Assembly: GCA_045645985.1 (NCBI GenBank)
Contig: JAZRJV010000017.1
Location: 1 to 17,667 of the forward strand
DNA: 17,667 bases
Source of the DNA: RGIG9060 sp045645985
GTDB lineage: Bacteria; Spirochaetota; Spirochaetia; Treponematales; Treponemataceae
Reading direction: 5' to 3'
Shown here piece after piece: positions 14,693-17,667 of the stretch. A model generated the notes under the pieces. That model was not told the DNA's origin and did no database searches. It worked only from the letters and a program-made list of their open reading frames with translations. Made by a program: the position numbers and the translations under genes. Position 1 is the first letter of the stretch, and each line of letters begins with the position of its first letter.

Positions 14693-15568
14693 ATTATTTT
14701 CAGTTTGAGTAATTTTATCTATTATTATACTAACTTCTTCTATGAAAATTCCTGTGAACTTTTCTATGTTATCAATTATGTATTTTTGTAAATCGTGAAT
14801 TTTGCCAGAAAGTTGAGTTCCAAAAGGTACATCAATAGTGATAATAAGTTTATAGCCCCGTTCAGTAGTTTTTATTACAAGTTTTTTTACTTTTATACTG
14901 TTATCAAACTCTAAAACTGAATGCATTACAAATTGACAAATAGCAGCTTCGGAAATAATAACTCGACCTTTTTTAGAAAATTCGGGACGCACAACAGATT
15001 TTGCAAAACCTTTTTTGCCATCTGGACTAACTTTATCCTTTTCGCGTTTTCCAAAAAAAATATTTAGAGATTTTAAGAAGATATTTGGATATTCTCTTTT
15101 TACTTCAATAGCAGGAACAGGAATTACATGCTTACCTTCTATCTGTCTTGAACGACGAGCAAGTTCAATTTCCTCTTTTGAAGCAACATCCTCAATTTTG
15201 AAAACTTTTACAGGAGCAGGTAATTGCAATCTTAATGCAATTTTTTTAACCATCCTATCAGAAGTTCCAAGAATAAGTATTTTCTTTATATTTGATTTTT
15301 GTAAGGCCTTTGCAACTTCATCTCTATGAGCTTTATCATCAAAAAGGGCAACCCTTACAGCGCCCATATAAGTTAATTCTTTTTTAGCCGAATGTCCCGC
15401 AATAATTTTATCATCTTTAATGAGTAATCCGTCATCAATAATCGCATCTAAACCATTTTTTTGGGCGATAAGTTTTGCTCGGTAACTTTTACCAGTTCCA
15501 CTTTCACCTACGAGTGCATAAACAGAAACGCATTTAAATAAATTCAAAAAATCAGAAACAAAATTCAT
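14675..15568 (-). CDS. P-loop NTPase fused to an Asp23/Gls24-like domain
   Basis: 297 residues. The N-terminal half is a P-loop domain: a strand, Walker A G21-ESGTGK-S28, then IDDGLLIKDDKIIAGHSAKK (44-63) and a strand-turn LILGTSD (98-104) in the region where a Walker B strand would be expected, though I see no clear Walker B acidic motif. A basic linker follows (about 155-195). The C-terminal part (about 198-285) resembles the Asp23/Gls24 envelope-stress fold, with GRVIISEAAI, a beta-rich middle (TTERGYKLIITIDVPFG) and TGIFIEEVSIIIDKI. I recall similar P-loop proteins annotated only as ATP-binding or Asp23-family in other anaerobes; no function is established. It begins 5 bp after the pseudouridine synthase gene, so the two are likely cotranscribed. 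No ribosome site is visible, which suggests coupling. Domain calls are by eye. Confidence 0.8.
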   Translation of the reverse strand: MNFVSDFLNLFKCVSVYALVGESGTGKSYRAKLIAQKNGLDAIIDDGLLIKDDKIIAGHSAKKELTYMGAVRVALFDDKAHRDEVAKALQKSNIKKILILGTSDRMVKKIALRLQLPAPVKVFKIEDVASKEEIELARRSRQIEGKHVIPVPAIEVKREYPNIFLKSLNIFFGKREKDKVSPDGKKGFAKSVVRPEFSKKGRVIISEAAICQFVMHSVLEFDNSIKVKKLVIKTTERGYKLIITIDVPFGTQLSGKIHDLQKYIIDNIEKFTGIFIEEVSIIIDKITQTENNQTKNN

Positions 15569-15573
15569 AATAT

Positions 15574-16560
15574 TTAAATATTATATTCTTGAAACCTTAC
15601 TTTTAGCAAGCATTTTTTCATTGTATTTATAAAATTTGAAGGTAATTTTGACTCAACAACTTGAGGAATTTGAAAATCATTTTTTGGAAATTCTAGTTTA
15701 AAACAATGTAAATATAATTTTTGCTCAAAATCTGTTTTTAATGTTGCTATTTTACTTCCATAATAATTATCTTGTAACAGAGGATAACCATGATTTGAAC
15801 ATTGAACTCTAATTTGATGATTTCTTCCTGTCTGAATTTCAATTTTTGCAAAAGTTAAATCAATATTTTTGTATTTACCATAGGAAAGTGGTTCTACAAC
15901 AGTAATTGATTTTTTTCCGTCACTTTCGTTACTAAGTTTGCTAATATGAATATCAGAATTATCATCTTTTTCTAAAAAATCTATCCATTCAGTTTTTTCT
16001 GGTAATTTTCCTTCTAAAATAGCAAGATATGTTTTTTTAATTGAATGATTTGAGATTTGTTCAGAAAACCATCTTGCACAAGACAAATTTTGAGAAAAAC
16101 ATAAAAGTCCTGTTGTCAATTTATCAAGACGATGCATCGGCCCAGGCACAAATGTCAAAGAATCTTTTTTGTAAGTAGATTTTATTATCGAGTCTAAAGA
16201 GTTTTTATCGTTTTTAGAATCTTGAACATTTATGTTATAAGGTTTATTTAAAATTAAAATATTATCATTTCTAAAATTAACTAATTTTTCTATATATTCA
16301 ATATTTTCGTTATATTGAGCATTGCTTTTAGATTTTTCTTCTTCATAAAAACTTTCAAACAAACGCTTTTCTATATTTATAACATCGCCTAATTTTAATT
16401 TTATCTCTTGTTTTGATTTTTTCATGTTTACCCGAATAAAGCCTGTTCGAATATTTTTATAAATTAAAGATAATGGCATTTGTGGTAAAAACTTTCTTAA
16501 AAGAGTATCAAATCTTCTATCAGTATCATTATTTGAAATTGGAAAATCAACAAAATCCAT
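15574..16560 (-). CDS. RluA-family pseudouridine synthase
   Basis: 328 residues from the ATG at 16560. An N-terminal S4-like RNA-binding region (about 5-62, with LLRKFLPQMPLSLIYKNIRT and a GDVI end) precedes the RluA catalytic domain. The motif HRLDKLTTGLL (143-153) carries the catalytic aspartate D146; the usual form is HRLD-x-x-TSGL, so Thr replaces Ser. ILNKPYNINV (103-112), ETGRNHQIRVQ-like QTGRNHQIRVQ (243-253) and LHCFKLEF (284-291) are the other family marks. It isomerises uridine to pseudouridine in rRNA or tRNA; the RluC/RluD/RluA subtype is not clear. The frame is open to an ATG at 16680, but those 40 extra residues are low-complexity, lack homology to the family and run across the divergent promoter region, so the shorter start is preferred. 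No good ribosome site precedes it. Confidence 0.92.
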   Translation of the reverse strand: MDFVDFPISNNDTDRRFDTLLRKFLPQMPLSLIYKNIRTGFIRVNMKKSKQEIKLKLGDVINIEKRLFESFYEEEKSKSNAQYNENIEYIEKLVNFRNDNILILNKPYNINVQDSKNDKNSLDSIIKSTYKKDSLTFVPGPMHRLDKLTTGLLCFSQNLSCARWFSEQISNHSIKKTYLAILEGKLPEKTEWIDFLEKDDNSDIHISKLSNESDGKKSITVVEPLSYGKYKNIDLTFAKIEIQTGRNHQIRVQCSNHGYPLLQDNYYGSKIATLKTDFEQKLYLHCFKLEFPKNDFQIPQVVESKLPSNFINTMKKCLLKVRFQEYNI

Positions 16561-16587
16561 AATATATATAATAATATTTTTTAATAA

Positions 16588-16593
16588 ATTATA
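16588..16593 (-). promoter_or_regulatory. Candidate -10 box for the pseudouridine synthase operon
   Basis: A perfect TATAAT on the minus strand, with a predicted start near 16581 and a leader of about 21 nt. I see no good -35 box; the TTGTCA just upstream is too close. It lies back to back with the plus-strand promoter of the PAP2-family gene. Confidence 0.4.
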
Positions 16594-16601
16594 CAAACCC
16601 C

Positions 16602-16630
16602 TTGACAAATTTTCTATGCTCGGAAAAAAT
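16602..16630 (+). promoter_or_regulatory. Promoter for the PAP2-family gene
   Basis: A consensus TTGACA (16602-16607), a 17-bp spacer and a weak -10 box AAAAAT (16625-16630). The predicted start, 16637, is the A of the ATG chosen for the gene. TATAAG at 16630-16635 looks better as a hexamer but needs a 22-bp spacer, which is too long. Confidence 0.45.
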
Positions 16631-16636
16631 ATAAGC

Positions 16637-17116
16637 ATGGTTTCAAGTACAAGAATACAGTTACATTTATTATTTACCAACCCAGTTTTTTTATCTTGTA
16701 TTTTCAGTTGGTTTTCAGCTCAATTTATAAAAACTGTAATTAGTTTATTTTTAGGTAAAATTCATTCTATAAAACAATTATTTGAACTTTTATTATGGAG
16801 AACAGGAGGAATGCCATCAAGTCACACAGCATTGGTATCTTCTCTTTGTACAACAATTGGTTTTAGAGCAGGAATAAACTCTGACATTTTCATTTTAGCT
16901 TTTTGTTTTATGATGGTAGTAATTAGAGATGCTCTTGGTGTAAGACGCTCAAGCGGAATCCAAGCAAAAAGACTAAATGAACTTGGAAAAAGTTTTGAAG
17001 AAAACACAGGCATAAGATTTATCCCCGTAAAAGAAGTTCAAGGTCATAAACCTCTTGAAGTAGTTATAGGTGCCGTTTTAGGTATTTCTATTGGTATAGC
17101 ATTCTCAATTTTTTAA
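16637..17116 (+). CDS. Divergent PAP2-family membrane protein (YuiD-like)
   Basis: 159 residues from the ATG at 16637. This is a small integral membrane protein of the divergent PAP2 (DUF212, B. subtilis YuiD-like) group, with membrane helices at about 13-40, 60-80, 82-100 and 138-157. Family marks are RTGGMPSSHTA (55-65), with PSSH corresponding to the PAP2 phosphatase motif PSGH, RDALGVRRSSGIQA (97-110) and EVQGHKPLEVVIG (133-145). The arginine- and histidine-containing loops suggest phosphate-ester binding, but the family's substrate is not known. An in-frame ATG at 16616 would add 7 residues but has no ribosome site and falls between the -35 and -10 boxes; the shorter form also fits YuiD length at the N-terminus. 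It is followed after 7 bp by another membrane protein gene. Confidence 0.88.
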   Translation: MVSSTRIQLHLLFTNPVFLSCIFSWFSAQFIKTVISLFLGKIHSIKQLFELLLWRTGGMPSSHTALVSSLCTTIGFRAGINSDIFILAFCFMMVVIRDALGVRRSSGIQAKRLNELGKSFEENTGIRFIPVKEVQGHKPLEVVIGAVLGISIGIAFSIF

Positions 17117-17123
17117 TAACAAA

Positions 17124-17667
17124 ATGAAAAAAAGCATATTTATCGTTGAACTTACAGTTATTGCATTATTGCTTACTTCAATGTTTTTATTCAGAGATGT
17201 TCCAATTCTATCTCCATGGAAAAACTGGAAAGTTTTATCGGTCTCTGTGGATGTTCCTGAAAAAAAAGTATTAGATGAATTATCTAAAATATCAATAAAT
17301 AATGTTGTATCAGAAAATTCTTCAAGAATTGAAGTAAATTCAAATTTAGCTCCAGTTCTTCCTTCTGAATATAATTTTTACAAAAACAATCTTTATAGAT
17401 TTTTCTACGATAAAAATAATAATTTTAGATTGTATTATTTGCCAAAAGGTTTTTCTAACAACCAATTAAAGAAATTACCTTTTAAATACAATGTTGATTT
17501 ACAATCATCTTTTCCGTATTTCAGTATAATCGTAACTGTAATTTCGTATATATTTTTATTATTTTTACTGAAAAATAAACTTATTTTTGCAATCTCTTTA
17601 TTACCATGTATTTTATTTTCTATTTGTCTGCTTTCAACCGATACCCACTCTACTGCAGAATCCGCTT
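17124..17667 (+). CDS. Unrecognised membrane protein, C-terminus beyond window
   Basis: An open frame of 181 codons that runs off the right end with no stop. It begins MKKSIFIVEL and has an N-terminal membrane segment or signal anchor (about 4-22). A probably extracytoplasmic region of about 105 residues follows (25-130, with SPWKNWKVLSV near its start and several aromatic residues), then two hydrophobic helices (131-149 and 153-171). At the end, STDTHSTAESA leads out of the second helix. I do not recognise the family; the layout suggests a polytopic membrane protein with a periplasmic N-terminal domain. It starts 7 bp after the PAP2-family stop codon in the same direction, so the two are probably in one operon. 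There is no obvious ribosome site, so the exact start is likely but unproven. Confidence 0.7.
   Translation, partial: MKKSIFIVELTVIALLLTSMFLFRDVPILSPWKNWKVLSVSVDVPEKKVLDELSKISINNVVSENSSRIEVNSNLAPVLPSEYNFYKNNLYRFFYDKNNNFRLYYLPKGFSNNQLKKLPFKYNVDLQSSFPYFSIIVTVISYIFLLFLLKNKLIFAISLLPCILFSICLLSTDTHSTAESA

Noticed and set aside
16561..16680. N-terminal extension of the pseudouridine synthase from the ATG at 16680
   Set aside because: The 40 added residues match nothing in the family and cross the divergent promoter region and the start of the PAP2-family gene.
1..17667. CRISPR arrays, tRNA or rRNA genes, transposases, toxin-antitoxin or phage-defence genes
   Set aside because: I looked for regular repeats, cloverleaf-like segments and known motif sets and saw none; every long open region is accounted for by the genes listed.

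Overview
The window looks like chromosomal DNA from a Treponema-type spirochaete. It is strongly AT-rich and uses ordinary sigma70-like promoters, with Shine-Dalgarno sites at some genes. It carries a p83/100-family antigen, which is a spirochaete-restricted protein family, and a PcnB-type poly(A) polymerase whose N-terminus resembles treponemal PcnB as I remember it. I see no insertion sequence, prophage, tRNA, rRNA or CRISPR array.

Layout. (1) 1-3771, minus strand: a tightly packed surface-polysaccharide operon that leaves the window at the left edge. It reads winged-helix regulator, Wzx-type flippase, DegT-family sugar aminotransferase, GNAT acyltransferase and the N-terminus of an ATP-grasp enzyme. 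The last four are joined by a 4-bp overlap, a 2-bp gap and a 0-bp gap, so they probably act together on one amino sugar. (2) 3772-4067: a divergent intergenic region with a 17-bp dyad and a clear plus-strand promoter. (3) 4068-8808, plus strand: exported TPR protein, membrane-anchored GT2 glycosyltransferase, class I/II aminotransferase and a divergent GlgA-type glycogen synthase, closed by a strong bidirectional hairpin terminator at 8836-8875. (4) 13483-8895, minus strand: RumA/TrmA-type rRNA uracil methyltransferase, an exported beta-propeller protein, then p83/100, which has its own promoter. (5) 13575-14678, plus strand: poly(A) polymerase, convergent with (6) 16560-14675, minus strand: RluA-type pseudouridine synthase followed by a P-loop/Asp23 fusion protein. 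The facing stop codons overlap in TTAA. (7) 16637 to the right edge, plus strand: divergent PAP2-family membrane protein and an unrecognised membrane protein cut by the window end.

Nothing here is an obvious defence or mobile system. The points most worth checking are: start codons that coincide with predicted transcription starts at several promoters (possible leaderless mRNAs); a GlgA that has lost two nucleotide-sugar contact residues (Lys to Ser, Arg to Gln) and has an altered C-terminal glycine loop; a P-loop domain fused to an Asp23/Gls24 domain; a regulator with a degenerate Rossmann-like C-terminal half heading the polysaccharide operon; and the pairing of p83/100 with an exported propeller protein. 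Three annotated starts (poly(A) polymerase, p83/100 and the RluA homologue) are set downstream of the longest open frame, and the PAP2-family start is also moved inward, for reasons given in each entry.
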